This document shows positions 41,102 to 53,902 of a DNA stretch of 64,000 nt, piece by piece. The notes beneath the pieces were generated by a model. The model was not told where the DNA came from and did not search any database. It saw only the letters and a list, made by a program, of their open reading frames with translations. The DNA is from Microbacterium proteolyticum (lineage in GTDB: Bacteria > Actinomycetota > Actinomycetes > Actinomycetales > Microbacteriaceae), in the NCBI RefSeq assembly GCF_029639405.1, contig NZ_CP121274.1:2294001-2358000 (forward strand), read 5' to 3'. Each line of letters opens with the position of its first letter. Position 1 is the stretch's first letter. A program made the position numbers and the translations under genes.

Positions 41102-42898
41102 GTGGTCACCCGTCTCTCGAACTACTTCCTCCGCACGCTCCGCGAAGATCCCTCGGATGCCGAGGTCACGAGCCACCGCCTGCTCGTGCGCGCCGGCTAC
41201 ATCCGTCGCAACGCCCCGGGCGTCTTCGCGTGGCTCCCGCTGGGGCTGAGGGTCAAGGCCAAGATCGAGACGGTCGTCCGCGAGGAGATGGCGAACGCCG
41301 GAGCCTTCGAGGTGCACTTCCCGGCGCTGCTGCCCCGTGAGCCCTACGAGGTCACCGGCCGCTGGGAGGAGTACGGCGACGCGCTGTTCCGCCTGCAGGA
41401 CCGCAAGGGCGCCGACTACCTCCTCGCCCCGACGCACGAGGAGATGTTCACGCTGCTGGTGAAGGACCTGTACTCGTCGTACAAGGACCTGCCGCTGACG
41501 ATCTACCAGATCCAGGACAAGTACCGCGACGAGGCACGGCCCCGCGCCGGGCTCCTGCGCGGCCGCGAGTTCACGATGAAGGACGCGTACTCGTTCGACG
41601 CGACGGATGCGGGACTGGATGCCTCGTACCAGGCGCAGCGCGACGCGTACGAGCGCATCTTCCAGCGCCTCGGGCTCGAGTACGTCATCGTCGCGGCGGA
41701 CGCCGGCGCGATGGGCGGGTCGAAGTCGGAGGAGTTCCTGCACCCGACGCCCATCGGCGAGGACACGTTCGTGCGCTCCGCGGGCGGGTACGCCGCGAAC
41801 GTCGAGGCGTTCACGACCGAGGTCCCCGAGGCGCTCCCCATCGAGGGGCAGCCCGCGCCGGTGATCTTCGATTCGCCGAACACCCCCACGATCGCCACCC
41901 TCGTCGACCACGCCAACGCGCACCTGGACGCCCCCGCGCCCGGCATCGCCGGCCCCGCGACGGCGGACGCCGCGGAATGGACGGCCGCGCACACGCTGAA
42001 GAACGTCGTGCTCGCGCTCACGCACCTCGACGGCACGCGCGAGATCGTCGTCGTCGGCATCCCCGGCGACCGCGATGTCGATGACAAGCGCGTCGAGGTG
42101 GCCTTCGCCCCGGCCGAGGTCGAGGCCGCCACCGAGGCGGACTTCGCGAAGCACCCGCTCCTGGTGAAGGGGTACATCGGACCCTGGTCGCCCACGGGCC
42201 CGGTCCTCGGCGAGGAGTCGGCGACCGGCATCCGGTACCTGCTCGACCCGCGCGTGGTCGACGGGACCGCCTGGATCACCGGTGCCAACATCGACCAGAA
42301 GCACGTGCACTCGCTCGTCGCGGGCCGCGACTTCGCGGGCGACGGCTTCGTCGAGGCCGCGACCGTCCGCCCCGGCGACCCTGCCCCCGACGGCTCCGGC
42401 CCGGTGGAGCTCGCGCGCGGCATGGAGATCGGACACGTGTTCCAGCTCGGCCGCAAGTACGCCGAGGCCCTCGGGCTCAAGGTGCTCGACGAGAACGGCA
42501 AGCTCGCCACCGTCACGATGGGCTCGTACGGCATCGGCGTGACGCGCATCCTCGCGATCATCGCCGAGCTCAACAACGACGCGAAGGGCCTCATCTGGCC
42601 CGCCTCGGTCGCCCCGTTCGACGTGCACGTCGTCGCGACCGGCCGCGATGCGGTCGCGTTCGACCTCGCCGCGTCGGTGTCGGAGCAGCTCGAAGCCGCC
42701 GGTCTCGACGTCCTGTACGACGACCGCCCCAAGGTCTCGCCCGGCGTGAAGTTCGGCGACGCCGAACTGGTCGGCATCCCGCGCATCCTCATCGTGGGCC
42801 GTGGCGCGGCCGACGGCGAGGTCGAGCTCTGGGATCGCCGGACGGGCGAGCGCGACACGCTGCCGGTGGCCGAGGCGCTCGCGCGCCTGCAGGGCTGA
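41102..42898 (+). CDS. proS: prolyl-tRNA synthetase
   Basis: 598-residue class II synthetase, bacterial type with the INS editing domain between motifs 2 and 3. Class II motif 2 region: [22 protein letters not shown] cut here; anticodon-binding domain at the C terminus. It charges tRNA-Pro and deacylates mischarged Ala-tRNA-Pro. The start is taken at GTG 41102, which is 8 nt after TAGACT (41088-41093) and gives [15 protein letters not shown] 41096 lies only 2 nt after that box. Confidence 0.96.
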   Translation: MVTRLSNYFLRTLREDPSDAEVTSHRLLVRAGYIRRNAPGVFAWLPLGLRVKAKIETVVREEMANAGAFEVHFPALLPREPYEVTGRWEEYGDALFRLQDRKGADYLLAPTHEEMFTLLVKDLYSSYKDLPLTIYQIQDKYRDEARPRAGLLRGREFTMKDAYSFDATDAGLDASYQAQRDAYERIFQRLGLEYVIVAADAGAMGGSKSEEFLHPTPIGEDTFVRSAGGYAANVEAFTTEVPEALPIEGQPAPVIFDSPNTPTIATLVDHANAHLDAPAPGIAGPATADAAEWTAAHTLKNVVLALTHLDGTREIVVVGIPGDRDVDDKRVEVAFAPAEVEAATEADFAKHPLLVKGYIGPWSPTGPVLGEESATGIRYLLDPRVVDGTAWITGANIDQKHVHSLVAGRDFAGDGFVEAATVRPGDPAPDGSGPVELARGMEIGHVFQLGRKYAEALGLKVLDENGKLATVTMGSYGIGVTRILAIIAELNNDAKGLIWPASVAPFDVHVVATGRDAVAFDLAASVSEQLEAAGLDVLYDDRPKVSPGVKFGDAELVGIPRILIVGRGAADGEVELWDRRTGERDTLPVAEALARLQG

Positions 42899-42941
42899 GA
42901 CCGCGGCCCGGTGCGTGCCGACGGCGGATAGCGTGGATGCC

Positions 42942-43763
42942 ATGATCGCAGCGCCCCGCGTGCCCCTGTCCGACGGTTCCTCCATCCCGCAGCTCGGCGT
43001 CGGCACGTACAAGGTCCCGTCCGAGGTGACGGCCGATCTCGTCGCCGGGGCGCTCGCCGCGGGCTACCGCCACATCGACACCGCGGCGCTCTACGGCAAC
43101 GAGCGGGAGGTCGGCGAGGGCGTGCGGGCCTCCGGACTCGCGCGCGAGGACGTCTTCGTCACCACCAAGGTCTGGAACGACGACCAGGGTTTCGACGCGA
43201 CCGTGCGGGCGTTCGACGCGAGCCTGGACCGGCTCGGTCTCGACCGCGTCGACCTCTATCTCATCCACTGGCCGATCCCGAGTGCCGATCGCTACGTCGA
43301 CACGTGGCGCGCGCTCGTCCGGCTCCGGGAGGAGGGGCGCGCGACCTCGATCGGCGTGAGCAACTTCTCGGCGACGCACATCGAACGGCTGCGCGACGAA
43401 ACCGGCGTGCTGCCGGTCATCGACCAGGTCGAGCTGCACCCGCGGTTCCCTCAGCGAGAGCTCGTGGACTGGAACACCGCCCACGGGATCGTCACCGAGT
43501 CGTGGGCGCCGCTGGCCCGCGGCGGGCTGCTCGACGAACCCGTCCTCGCCGACATCGCCGCACGGTACGGCAAGACACCGGCCCAGGTGGTCATCCGGTG
43601 GCACCTCGATCGTGGCCTCGTCGTCTTCCCGAAGTCCGTCTCGCTCGATCGCCTGCGCGAGAACGGCGACGTGTTCGACTTCGCCCTCGACGACCAGGAC
43701 CACGCGCGCATCGCCGCGCTCGAGACCGGCGAGCGGACGGGACGCGACCCCGACCTCGACTGA
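42942..43763 (+). CDS. aldo/keto reductase
   Basis: 273-residue NADPH-dependent TIM-barrel oxidoreductase. Catalytic tetrad D46, Y51 (ALYGNE), K76 (VTTKVW) and H109 (LIHWPIP). Cofactor site GVSNFSATHIERL and FPKSVSLDRLREN. Related to 2,5-diketo-D-gluconate reductases; the actual carbonyl substrate is unknown. TAGCGT lies 7 nt before ATG 42942. Confidence 0.92.
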   Translation: MIAAPRVPLSDGSSIPQLGVGTYKVPSEVTADLVAGALAAGYRHIDTAALYGNEREVGEGVRASGLAREDVFVTTKVWNDDQGFDATVRAFDASLDRLGLDRVDLYLIHWPIPSADRYVDTWRALVRLREEGRATSIGVSNFSATHIERLRDETGVLPVIDQVELHPRFPQRELVDWNTAHGIVTESWAPLARGGLLDEPVLADIAARYGKTPAQVVIRWHLDRGLVVFPKSVSLDRLRENGDVFDFALDDQDHARIAALETGERTGRDPDLD

Positions 43764-43800
43764 GAGAGCCGGGCCGCATCGCCGTGTTTATCATGGCCTG

Positions 43801-45633
43801 ATGCCCGTGACCCGCCGTTCGCTGCCGCGCCGGTGGAACGCTCTTCCCGCCCTCGTGCGCGACGCCCCGCCGAGGGTGCTGCTGGTGGTCGGGGCGGTCG
43901 TCGTGGTGCTCGGGGCGCTGATCGTGTCGCGTCCGCTCACCTCGTTGGTGCTCCTGGGCGTCTACGTCGGGGCGAGCGCGGTGGTGATGGGAGTGCTCGA
44001 ACTCGTCGGCCGGCCGGCCGGCTGGTGGGCGCGGGCGGTGTCGGCCGCGTGGATCCTGGCGGGCATCGCGGTGCTGGTGTGGTTGGGACGCAGCCTGGAG
44101 CTGCTCCCGCCGGTGCTCGCGGTCCTCCTCGTCATCGGCGGCCTGGCCTCGATCGGACGAGCCGTCTCCCGTGGGACGGCGAGCTCGCGCGTGCTGTCGC
44201 TGGCGTGGGGGGTCGCGCAGGTCGCGTTTGGACTGCTCTCCTTCACCTGGCCCGACGTGACGGTGCTCGTGCTGGCCGTCGTCTTCGGTGTGCGCACCAT
44301 CGTGTTCGGCGTCGGGATCTTCGCGCGCGGGGTCGTCGGCATCCGCCGTCCACGTTCGACCCCCTTCGACGCCGAACGCGCCGTCCGGCGCCGACGCGTC
44401 CGCGCGGGGTGGGCGGCCGCCGGACGCTACGCGCTCTCGCTGGTCCTCGTCGCGACCGCGGCGGGCGGCTGGTGGCTCAACGACTGGCTGGACGACGGCG
44501 CTCCGGTGGTCGACGCGTTCTACGACCCGCCCGCCCAGGTGCCGAGCGGGCACGGCCGACTCATCCGTTCCGACGCCTACCTCGGACGCCTGCCCGAGAA
44601 CGGCGACGTCACACGGATCCTCTACACGACCCGGGATGCCGTGGGCCGGGCGGCCGTGTCGAGCGCGCTGGTCATCGTGCCGAAGGACCCGCCCTCCGGC
44701 CCGCGCCCGGTCATCGTCTGGAACCACGGGACGACCGGGGTCGCGCAGGGCTGTGCGCCGAGCCTGCGTGACGCGTCGGCGACGAAGTGGTCGATCCCCG
44801 CGCTCGAGCAGGCGCTCACGGCGGGCTGGGTGGTCGTGGCATCCGACTTCTCCGGTCAGGGTGCGCCGGGGGTCTACCCCTACCTGATCGGCGAGGGGGA
44901 GGCGCGGTCGTCGCTGGACGCGGTCCTGGCGGCGGGGGAGCTGCGCGCCGATCTGACACTGTCGCCCGACACGGTGGTGTGGGGCCACTCGCAGGGCGGA
45001 CACGCGGCGCTGTGGACCACCGCCATCGCTCCCGAGTACGCCCCGGGGATCGACGTGCTCGGCACCGCGGTCGTGGCGCCCGTCGCCGATCCGCCCGCGC
45101 TGGCGCGGGAACTGCTGTCCGGACCGCCGAACGCGATGCTGTCGGTCATCACGTCGTGGGTGCTCGTGCCGTACTCCCGCACCTACCCGGACGTCGCGCT
45201 CGACGACTACATCGCCGAGGGGTCCCGGTCGATCGTGCTCGAGATGACCCAGCGGTGCCCGAGCGAACCGGGCGTCGTGGTGTCGGTCCTCGCGGCCCTG
45301 GGGGTGTCGGAGGACCGGCCCCTCTACAGCGCCGATCTCACCGAGGGGGCGCTGGGCCGACGCCTCGCCGAGAACACCATCACCCAGCCGCTCGGAACGC
45401 CGATGCTCGTCGCGTGGGGCGCCGACGACGAGGTCATCCCGCCCCGACTCCAGCGGGACTACGTCGACCGGCTGTGCGCCGAGGGTCAACCGGTGCGGTG
45501 GGCGACCTACGCCGGGTACGACCACCTGCGCCCGATCCTGCCGAAGTCCCGGTTCCTGCCGGTGCTGTTCGACTGGACGAAAGACCTGATCGAGCGTCGA
45601 TCGCAGGTCACCGACGGGTGCGGACTGCGCTGA
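43801..45633 (+). CDS. HdeD-like membrane domain fused to secretory-lipase-type hydrolase
   Basis: 610 residues. The first 185 or so form six hydrophobic helices like HdeD/DUF308. A second hydrophobic stretch (about 215-230) leads to an alpha/beta hydrolase resembling fungal LIP-type secretory lipases: HGTTGVAQGC, SDFSGQGAPGVYPY, nucleophile GHSQGGHAALW (S397), acid in AWGADDEVIPP and histidine in GYDHLRP. The catalytic domain should face outside the membrane. TATCAT lies 6 nt before ATG 43801. An unusual fusion. Confidence 0.82.
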   Translation: MPVTRRSLPRRWNALPALVRDAPPRVLLVVGAVVVVLGALIVSRPLTSLVLLGVYVGASAVVMGVLELVGRPAGWWARAVSAAWILAGIAVLVWLGRSLELLPPVLAVLLVIGGLASIGRAVSRGTASSRVLSLAWGVAQVAFGLLSFTWPDVTVLVLAVVFGVRTIVFGVGIFARGVVGIRRPRSTPFDAERAVRRRRVRAGWAAAGRYALSLVLVATAAGGWWLNDWLDDGAPVVDAFYDPPAQVPSGHGRLIRSDAYLGRLPENGDVTRILYTTRDAVGRAAVSSALVIVPKDPPSGPRPVIVWNHGTTGVAQGCAPSLRDASATKWSIPALEQALTAGWVVVASDFSGQGAPGVYPYLIGEGEARSSLDAVLAAGELRADLTLSPDTVVWGHSQGGHAALWTTAIAPEYAPGIDVLGTAVVAPVADPPALARELLSGPPNAMLSVITSWVLVPYSRTYPDVALDDYIAEGSRSIVLEMTQRCPSEPGVVVSVLAALGVSEDRPLYSADLTEGALGRRLAENTITQPLGTPMLVAWGADDEVIPPRLQRDYVDRLCAEGQPVRWATYAGYDHLRPILPKSRFLPVLFDWTKDLIERRSQVTDGCGLR

Positions 45634-45730
45634 CCGGCGCATGCGTCGGCTGTGCGGCGACGAGGTGAAGATCCTGTGTCGGAGCCGATCCCTCTTGGCG
45701 AGTGCGGCCGGTTCTCATTACGGTCGGAGG

Positions 45731-48235
<2,505 letters not shown>

Positions 48236-48241
48236 GCACAC

Positions 48242-48273
48242 CGGATGCCACGGCCCACGGGTCGTGGCATCCG
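48242..48273 (+). terminator. hairpin after glgP built from paired heptamers
   Basis: CGGATGCCACG and CGTGGCATCCG are perfect 11-nt arms around a 10-nt loop, 7 bp after the glgP stop. Each arm contains the over-represented heptamer. Confidence 0.75.
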
Positions 48274-48377
48274 TCGTTCCGAGGCTGGTTGGCGGGAAGG
48301 CGGCGGAAGGTGACCGTCCGGCGCGGGTGCGCGGTGGCCGCGCGCGCAAGAGTGGGAATCCCAGCCCAGGAGGTACC

Positions 48378-49019
48378 GTGCAGATCGCCGACATCCGCGT
48401 CCCCGACACCCTCGCCGGCCGCGGCGCTCTCGCGCTCGCCGAGGAGTACCAGTCACCCGCGATCACCGCGCACGCGCTGCGGTCGTGGCTGTGGGCCGAG
48501 GCGTTCGCGCTCGTCGACGGCATCGCCGACATCGATCACGAACTGCTCTACGTCTCGGCGGTGCTGCACGACGTCGGCACCGTGACGGAGTTCGACAACC
48601 ACACCCTGTCGTACGAGCACGCCGGCGGCCACGTGGGCATCGCCCTCACGGCCGGCGCCGGGTGGGAGCGCGCGCGACGGGAACGCGTGCTCGACGTCGT
48701 CGTGCGGCACAACTGGCCGAGCGTGGACCCCGAGATGGATGCCGAGGGGTATCTGCTAGAGACCGCGACGGCGTTGGACATCTCGGGGGCGCGGCCCGAC
48801 GCCCTGCCACCGGAGTTCGTGCGGGAGGTGCTCACCGCGTATCCGCGCGGCGCGCTCGCGGCGGAGTTCGGCGCGTGCGTCGTCGATCAGGCGCGCCGCA
48901 AGCCCGACACCGCGGCGCGGCGCCTGGTCGACGGGGGAGTGCTCGACAAGCTGGCGGCGAACCCGCTGGAGCGCATGGCCGGGCCAGGTCGCGGGGGAGC
49001 CGGCATCCGGGTATCGTAG
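48378..49019 (+). CDS. HD domain phosphohydrolase, cyanamide-hydratase-like
   Basis: 213 residues. The HD core reads HALRSWLWAEAF, then VLHDVGT with the HD pair, and a downstream HNW; this is the layout of cyanamide hydratase-like HD proteins. GTG 48378 has AGGAGGT just before it. The reaction is unknown. It is followed by nusA with 51 bp between, in the place where rimP is often found. Confidence 0.78.
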   Translation: MQIADIRVPDTLAGRGALALAEEYQSPAITAHALRSWLWAEAFALVDGIADIDHELLYVSAVLHDVGTVTEFDNHTLSYEHAGGHVGIALTAGAGWERARRERVLDVVVRHNWPSVDPEMDAEGYLLETATALDISGARPDALPPEFVREVLTAYPRGALAAEFGACVVDQARRKPDTAARRLVDGGVLDKLAANPLERMAGPGRGGAGIRVS

Positions 49020-49026
49020 GAGGGTT

Positions 49027-49047
49027 GTCGGCGCCGTTCGTGCCGAC
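49027..49047 (+). repeat. hairpin in the nusA leader
   Basis: GTCGGC (49027-49032) and GCCGAC (49042-49047) form a 6-bp stem with a 9-nt loop, 24 bp before nusA GTG. A TATCGT -10-like box (49012-49017) precedes it. Possibly a leader structure that regulates nusA. Confidence 0.4.
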
Positions 49048-49070
49048 GAGAGCTGAATACGGAGGGTCTT

Positions 49071-50060
49071 GTGGACATCGATCTCGCACTTCTGAAGACG
49101 ATCGAACGCGAGAAGGAGATCCCCTTCGACGAACTCGCGCGCATCATCGAGCAGGCGATCCTCACCGCCTACGCCAAGCACATCTCGCCCAGCGGTGAGA
49201 TCCCCGCCGGGGCGCGGGCGGAGCTCGACCGCAAGAGCGGCCACGTCGGCATCTACACCCCCGTCCTCGACGAGGAGGGTGCGGTGATCGGCGAGGAGGA
49301 GCAGGCCCCCGACGACTTCGGTCGCATCGCCGCGTTCGCCGCGAAGCAGGTCATCAGCCAGCGTCTGCGCGACATCGCCGACGACGCCGTGCTGGGGGAG
49401 TTCAAGGGCAAGGAAGGCGACATCGTCGCCGGCGTCGTGCAGCAGGGTCCGAACCCGCGGATGGTGCACGTCGACCTCGGCACGGTCGAGGCGATCCTGC
49501 CGCCCGAGGAGCAGGTGCCCGGCGAGACCTACGCGCACGGTTCGCGGCTTCGCGTGTACGTGACCAGCGTGTCCAAGGGCACCAAGGGCCCGCAGATCAC
49601 GGTCTCGCGCACGCACCCCGGGCTCGTCCGCAAGCTCTTCGCCCTCGAGGTCCCCGAGATCGCCGGCGGCCTGGTCGAGATCGTCTCGCTCGCCCGCGAG
49701 GCCGGCCACCGCACGAAGATCGCGGTCAAGGCCAACGACCCGACGGTCAACGCCAAGGGCGCCTGCATCGGCGAACTCGGCCGCCGCGTGCGCGCCGTGA
49801 CCGAGGAGCTGGCCGGCGAGAAGATCGACATCATCGACTACGACGCCGAGCTGCCCAAGTTCGTCGCCAACGCCCTGTCGCCCGCGAAGGTCACGTCGAG
49901 CTTCGTGCTGGATGCCACGACCAAGGCCGTCCGCGCGCTGGTGCCCGACTACCAGCTGTCGCTGGCCATCGGCAAGGAGGGGCAGAACGCCCGCCTCGCC
50001 GCCAAGCTGACCGGGGCGAAGATCGACATCCAGCCGGACAGCATCCTCGAAGACAACTGA
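49071..50060 (+). CDS. nusA: transcription termination/antitermination protein NusA
   Basis: 329 residues, short actinobacterial form. N-terminal RNA polymerase-binding domain, S1 domain (GDIVAGVVQQGPNPRMVHVDLG) and two KH domains at the C terminus (SLAIGKEGQNARLAAKLTG). The acidic C-terminal repeats of E. coli NusA are missing. GTG 49071 follows GGAGGGTCTT. First gene of nusA-ylxR-infB. Confidence 0.95.
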   Translation: MDIDLALLKTIEREKEIPFDELARIIEQAILTAYAKHISPSGEIPAGARAELDRKSGHVGIYTPVLDEEGAVIGEEEQAPDDFGRIAAFAAKQVISQRLRDIADDAVLGEFKGKEGDIVAGVVQQGPNPRMVHVDLGTVEAILPPEEQVPGETYAHGSRLRVYVTSVSKGTKGPQITVSRTHPGLVRKLFALEVPEIAGGLVEIVSLAREAGHRTKIAVKANDPTVNAKGACIGELGRRVRAVTEELAGEKIDIIDYDAELPKFVANALSPAKVTSSFVLDATTKAVRALVPDYQLSLAIGKEGQNARLAAKLTGAKIDIQPDSILEDN

Positions 50061-50093
50061 GCGTCCGTCGTCCGGACGACGGCGAGGTGTACG

Positions 50094-50345
50094 ATGGAAC
50101 CTGTACGAACGTGCGTCGGATGCCGCGCACGTGCCCCCCGATCATCGCTTCTGCGCGTGGTCGCGGACGGGTCGGTCCTCGTCAGAGACGAGCGGGCGGT
50201 CCTGCCGGGACGGGGTGCGTGGGTGCACGAGACGGACGCGTGCGTCGGGAAAGCTCTCGCGCGCCGCGCCTTCGTACGAGCATTGCGTGTGTCAGGCCCG
50301 CTTGACACGCAGACCTTCGAATCACACCACCAGCGAAAAGGCTGA
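50094..50345 (+). CDS. YlxR family RNA-binding protein (DUF448)
   Basis: 83-residue basic protein. The family signature is RTCVGCRARAPRSSLLR at the N terminus and GRGAWVH in the middle. YlxR genes sit between nusA and infB in most Gram-positives; members bind RNA or ribosome-associated partners. ATG 50094 lies 34 bp after nusA. Confidence 0.9.
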   Translation: MEPVRTCVGCRARAPRSSLLRVVADGSVLVRDERAVLPGRGAWVHETDACVGKALARRAFVRALRVSGPLDTQTFESHHQRKG

Positions 50346-50405
50346 ACGGCTATGGACACGAAGTGAACGGCTCGAAATGAGACCCGTCCGCAACTAGCGG
50401 TCTGC

Positions 50406-50432
50406 CCTGTCCGGGGGAGGCCCTCAGACAGG
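50406..50432 (+). promoter_or_regulatory. hairpin overlapping the infB ribosome site
   Basis: CCTGTC (50406-50411) pairs with GACAGG (50427-50432); the second arm includes the first two G bases of the GGAG that precedes GTG 50439. Folding would partly hide the ribosome site. Confidence 0.4.
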
Positions 50433-50438
50433 AGAATT

Positions 50439-53258
50439 GTGGCAAAACCACGCGTGCACGAGATCGCTTCCGAGCTCGGCGTCGACAGTAAAGTCGCGCT
50501 CGCGAAGCTGAAGGAGCTCGGCGAATTCGTCAAGAGCCCTTCATCGACCATCGAACCCCCGGTGGCCCGTAAGCTCCGCGCCGCCCTCGCGGCCGAGGGG
50601 TCGTCGGGATCCTCGGATGCCAAGCCTGCCGCGGCAGCGTCCCGCCCGGGCGCCCGTCCCGGCCCCGCGCGTCCCGCGGCGACCCCCGGTGCGCGACCGT
50701 CCGGTCCCACGCCCGGCCCGGCGCGTCCGGCTGCGCCGAAGAGCGCACCCGAGCCCGCGGCTCCGGCGCCCACGGCATCCGCTCCCGCTCCCGCCGAGTC
50801 CGCCCCGGCGGCTCCCGCATCGCAGGCCCCGAGCCCCGGTTCGCAGGCCCCCGCGTCGCAGGCTCCGGCTTCGCAGGCGCCCAAGCCCGGCGGCCCCAAG
50901 CCCGGCCCCAGCGCGCCCCCGCGCCCGGGCGGCGCACGCCCCGGCAACAACCCCTTCGCCTCGGCGCAGGGCATGGGTCAGCGTCCCGCCGGCCCGCGCC
51001 CGGGCAACAACCCCTTCGCGTCGGCGCAGGGCATGGGCCAGCGCCCGACCCCCGGCAACATCCCGCGTCCCCAGGCCCCGCGCCCGGGTGCTCCGCGTCC
51101 CGGCGCCCCGCGTCCCGGTGGTGCCGGTCGTCCCGGCGGCGGCGGTCGTCCCGGCGCGCCGTTCCAGCAGCGTCCCGGCGGTCCCGGTCGTCCCGGCGGT
51201 GCCGGTGGCGGCTTCCAGCGCCCCGGTGGCGCCCCGGGTGCTCCCGGTGGCGGCGGGTTCGCCGGTCGTCCCGGTGGCGGCGGTGGCCGCGGACGCGGCC
51301 CCGGCGGTGGTACCGCGGGTGCCTTCGGTAAGGGTGGCGGCAAGTCCAAGCAGCGCAAGTCGCGTCGGGCGAAGCGGCAGGAATTCGAGATGCGGTCGGC
51401 GCCGGTCGTCGGCGGCGTCAACGTCTCGAAGGGCAACGGCGAGATCATCCGCCTGCGTCGCGGCGCCTCGATCGCCGACTTCGCGGACAAGCTCGAGGCC
51501 CTGCGCGGCTACACCGTGCAGCCCGGCACGCTCGTGACCATCCTGTTCAACCTGGGCGAGATGGCCACCGCGACCGAGTCGCTGGACGAGGCCACGTTCG
51601 AGGTGCTCGGCGCCGAGCTGGGCTACAAGATCCAGATGGTCTCGCCCGAGGACGAGGACAAAGAGCTCCTCGAGGGCTTCGGTCTCGACCTCGATGCCGA
51701 GCTGGAGGCCGAGAGCAAGGACGACCTCGAGATCCGTCCTCCCGTGGTCACCGTCATGGGCCACGTCGACCACGGTAAGACCCGACTGCTCGACGCCATC
51801 CGCCAGACGAACGTCGTGGCGGGCGAGGCCGGCGGCATCACGCAGCACATCGGTGCGTACCAGATCTGGACCGAGCACGAGGGCATCGAGCGCGCGATCA
51901 CCTTCATCGACACCCCGGGTCACGAGGCGTTCACCGCCATGCGTGCCCGCGGTGCGCAGGTGACCGACATCGCGATCCTCGTGGTCGCGGCCGACGACGG
52001 CATCATGCCCCAGACGGTCGAGGCGCTGAACCACGCCCAGGCGGCGAATGTGCCGATCGTGGTCGCGGTCAACAAGGTCGACAAGCCCGACGCCAACCCC
52101 GCCAAGGTGCGCCAGCAGCTCACCGAGTACGGTCTGGTCGCCGAGGAGTACGGCGGCGACGTCATGTTCGTCGACGTGTCGGCACGACAGGGGACGAACA
52201 TCCAGGAACTCCTGGACGCCGTGCTCCTGACCGCCGATGCCGGCCTCGACCTGACGGCCAACCCGAACAAGGCGGCCCGCGGTGTCGCGATCGAAGCGAA
52301 GCTCGACAAGGGTCGCGGTTCGGTCGCCACGGTGCTCATCCAGTCCGGAACGCTGCGCGTCGGTGACGCGATCGTCGCGGGAACGGCATACGGCCGTGTC
52401 CGCGCGATGATGGACGAGAACGGCGACGCGGTCGAGGAGGCCTACCCCTCCCGTCCCGTCCAGGTGCAGGGCCTCAACTCGGTCCCGCGCGCCGGCGACG
52501 TCTTCATCGTCACCGAGGAAGACCGCACCGCGCGCCAGATCGCCGAGAAGCGCGAAGCCGCCGAGCGCAACGCCCAGCTGGCCAAGGCCCGCAAGCGCAT
52601 CTCGCTCGAGGACTTCACCCGTGCTCTCGAAGAGGGCAAGGTCGAGTCGCTCAACCTCATCATCAAGGGTGACGTGTCGGGTGCCGTCGAGGCGCTCGAG
52701 GAATCGCTGCTCAAGATCGAGGTCGACGACAGCGTCCAGCTGCGCATCATCCACCGTGGTGTGGGTGCGATCACCGAGTCGGACATCAACCTGGCCACGA
52801 TCGACAACGCGATCGTGATCGGCTTCAATGTCCGTCCCGACACGAAGGCCCGCGAGCGCGCCGCCCGCGAGGGTGTGGACGTCCGGTTCTACTCGGTCAT
52901 CTACAACGCGATCGACGACGTCGAGCAGTCGCTCAAGGGCCTGCTCAAGCCGGAGTTCGAAGAGGTGCAGTCGGGTGTCGCCGAGATCCGCGAGGTGTTC
53001 CGCTCCTCGAAGTTCGGCAACATCGCCGGTGTCATCGTCCGCTCGGGCACGATCACGCGCAACGCCAAGGCGCGCGTCATCCGCGACGGCGTGGTGCTGG
53101 CCGACGGCCTGGCCATCGAGTCGCTGCGCCGGTTCAAGGACGACGTCACGGAGGTCCGCACGGACTTCGAGGCCGGTATCGGACTCGGTAAGTACAACGA
53201 CATCCAGATCGGTGACGAGATCGAGACCACGGAAATGGTCGAGAAGCCGCGAGGCTGA
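50439..53258 (+). CDS. infB: translation initiation factor IF-2
   Basis: 939 residues. After a short IF2_N helix-turn-helix (about 1-50), residues 55-300 are an Ala/Pro then Gly/Arg/Pro-rich region with two copies of [16 protein letters not shown]. The second IF2_N domain follows, then the G domain: GHVDHGKT from G441, DTPGHEAF and NKVDK. C-terminal domains IF2-2 and C2 end the protein. It places fMet-tRNA on the 30S subunit. The disordered region is typical of high-G+C actinobacteria. Confidence 0.96.
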   Translation: MAKPRVHEIASELGVDSKVALAKLKELGEFVKSPSSTIEPPVARKLRAALAAEGSSGSSDAKPAAAASRPGARPGPARPAATPGARPSGPTPGPARPAAPKSAPEPAAPAPTASAPAPAESAPAAPASQAPSPGSQAPASQAPASQAPKPGGPKPGPSAPPRPGGARPGNNPFASAQGMGQRPAGPRPGNNPFASAQGMGQRPTPGNIPRPQAPRPGAPRPGAPRPGGAGRPGGGGRPGAPFQQRPGGPGRPGGAGGGFQRPGGAPGAPGGGGFAGRPGGGGGRGRGPGGGTAGAFGKGGGKSKQRKSRRAKRQEFEMRSAPVVGGVNVSKGNGEIIRLRRGASIADFADKLEALRGYTVQPGTLVTILFNLGEMATATESLDEATFEVLGAELGYKIQMVSPEDEDKELLEGFGLDLDAELEAESKDDLEIRPPVVTVMGHVDHGKTRLLDAIRQTNVVAGEAGGITQHIGAYQIWTEHEGIERAITFIDTPGHEAFTAMRARGAQVTDIAILVVAADDGIMPQTVEALNHAQAANVPIVVAVNKVDKPDANPAKVRQQLTEYGLVAEEYGGDVMFVDVSARQGTNIQELLDAVLLTADAGLDLTANPNKAARGVAIEAKLDKGRGSVATVLIQSGTLRVGDAIVAGTAYGRVRAMMDENGDAVEEAYPSRPVQVQGLNSVPRAGDVFIVTEEDRTARQIAEKREAAERNAQLAKARKRISLEDFTRALEEGKVESLNLIIKGDVSGAVEALEESLLKIEVDDSVQLRIIHRGVGAITESDINLATIDNAIVIGFNVRPDTKARERAAREGVDVRFYSVIYNAIDDVEQSLKGLLKPEFEEVQSGVAEIREVFRSSKFGNIAGVIVRSGTITRNAKARVIRDGVVLADGLAIESLRRFKDDVTEVRTDFEAGIGLGKYNDIQIGDEIETTEMVEKPRG

Positions 53259-53264
53259 TCACAC

Positions 53265-53299
53265 ACCGGAGGTCGTAGCTCCCGGCTACGGCCTCCGGT
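53265..53299 (+). terminator. hairpin terminator after infB
   Basis: Arms of 15 nt (53265-53279 and 53285-53299) are complementary except for one G-U pair; TTTCGT follows. It overlaps the next, larger hairpin by three bases (53297-53299). Confidence 0.75.
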
Positions 53300-53362
53300 T
53301 TCGTGGGTCCGCCGGAGCAGAGCAGGGCCCCTACCCCGATGCTCCGGCAGACCCACGAAACC
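53297..53362. repeat. 23-bp-arm inverted repeat between infB and rbfA
   Basis: Arms 53297-53319 and 53340-53362 match as inverted repeats with one mismatch, loop 20 nt. It starts inside the second arm of the infB terminator, so the two structures exclude each other at three bases. Confidence 0.85.
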
Positions 53363-53417
53363 TCCGTCCTTCGCCTCTGCTTCGGCATCGGGCATATGAC
53401 GCCTCGCTTAGTGAGAG

Positions 53418-53888
53418 ATGGGAATGGAAGTGGCAGGAGAGCGACAGGCCCGCGTGGCCGACCGCATCCGGGTGGTCCTCGCGGAGCGCCTCGAGAAGGG
53501 GCTGCGCGACCCGCGGCTCGGATTCGTGACGATCACCGATGTGCGGGTGACCGGCGACCTGCAGCATGCCTCGGTGTTCTACACCGTGATGGGTGACGAA
53601 GCGCACCGGGCCGACACGGCCGCGGCGCTGAAGTCGGCCACGGGCATGCTGCGCAGCGAAGTGGGCAAGAACCTCAACACGCGGCTGACGCCGTCGCTGG
53701 AGTTCATCCTCGACGCCATCCCGGAGAACGCCGACCACATCTCGGCGCTCCTGCGCGAGGCGCGCGAGCGCGACGAGTCGGTCGCCGGTCTCGCCGCGAG
53801 CGCGTCGTACGCCGGCGAAGCCGACCCGTACGTCAAGCCGCGGGAGTTCGACGAGGACGATGAAGACGAGGACGACGAGCGCGACTGA
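53418..53888 (+). CDS. rbfA: ribosome-binding factor A
   Basis: 156-residue 30S maturation factor. Family signature RIRVVLAERLEKGLRDPRLG and VRVTGDLQHASVFYTVMG. The C-terminal 45 residues are highly acidic (DEDDEDEDDERD), longer than in E. coli. ATG 53418 or ATG 53424 could be used. It is separated from infB by two hairpins and 159 bp, so it may be partly uncoupled from infB expression. Confidence 0.94.
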   Translation: MGMEVAGERQARVADRIRVVLAERLEKGLRDPRLGFVTITDVRVTGDLQHASVFYTVMGDEAHRADTAAALKSATGMLRSEVGKNLNTRLTPSLEFILDAIPENADHISALLREARERDESVAGLAASASYAGEADPYVKPREFDEDDEDEDDERD

Positions 53889-53902
53889 CGCGCGTCGCCT
53901 GG

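Noticed and set aside
50640..51350. Tandem repeat array or CRISPR-like repeat
   Set aside because: The repetition is in frame and encodes the Pro/Gly-rich disordered region of IF2.
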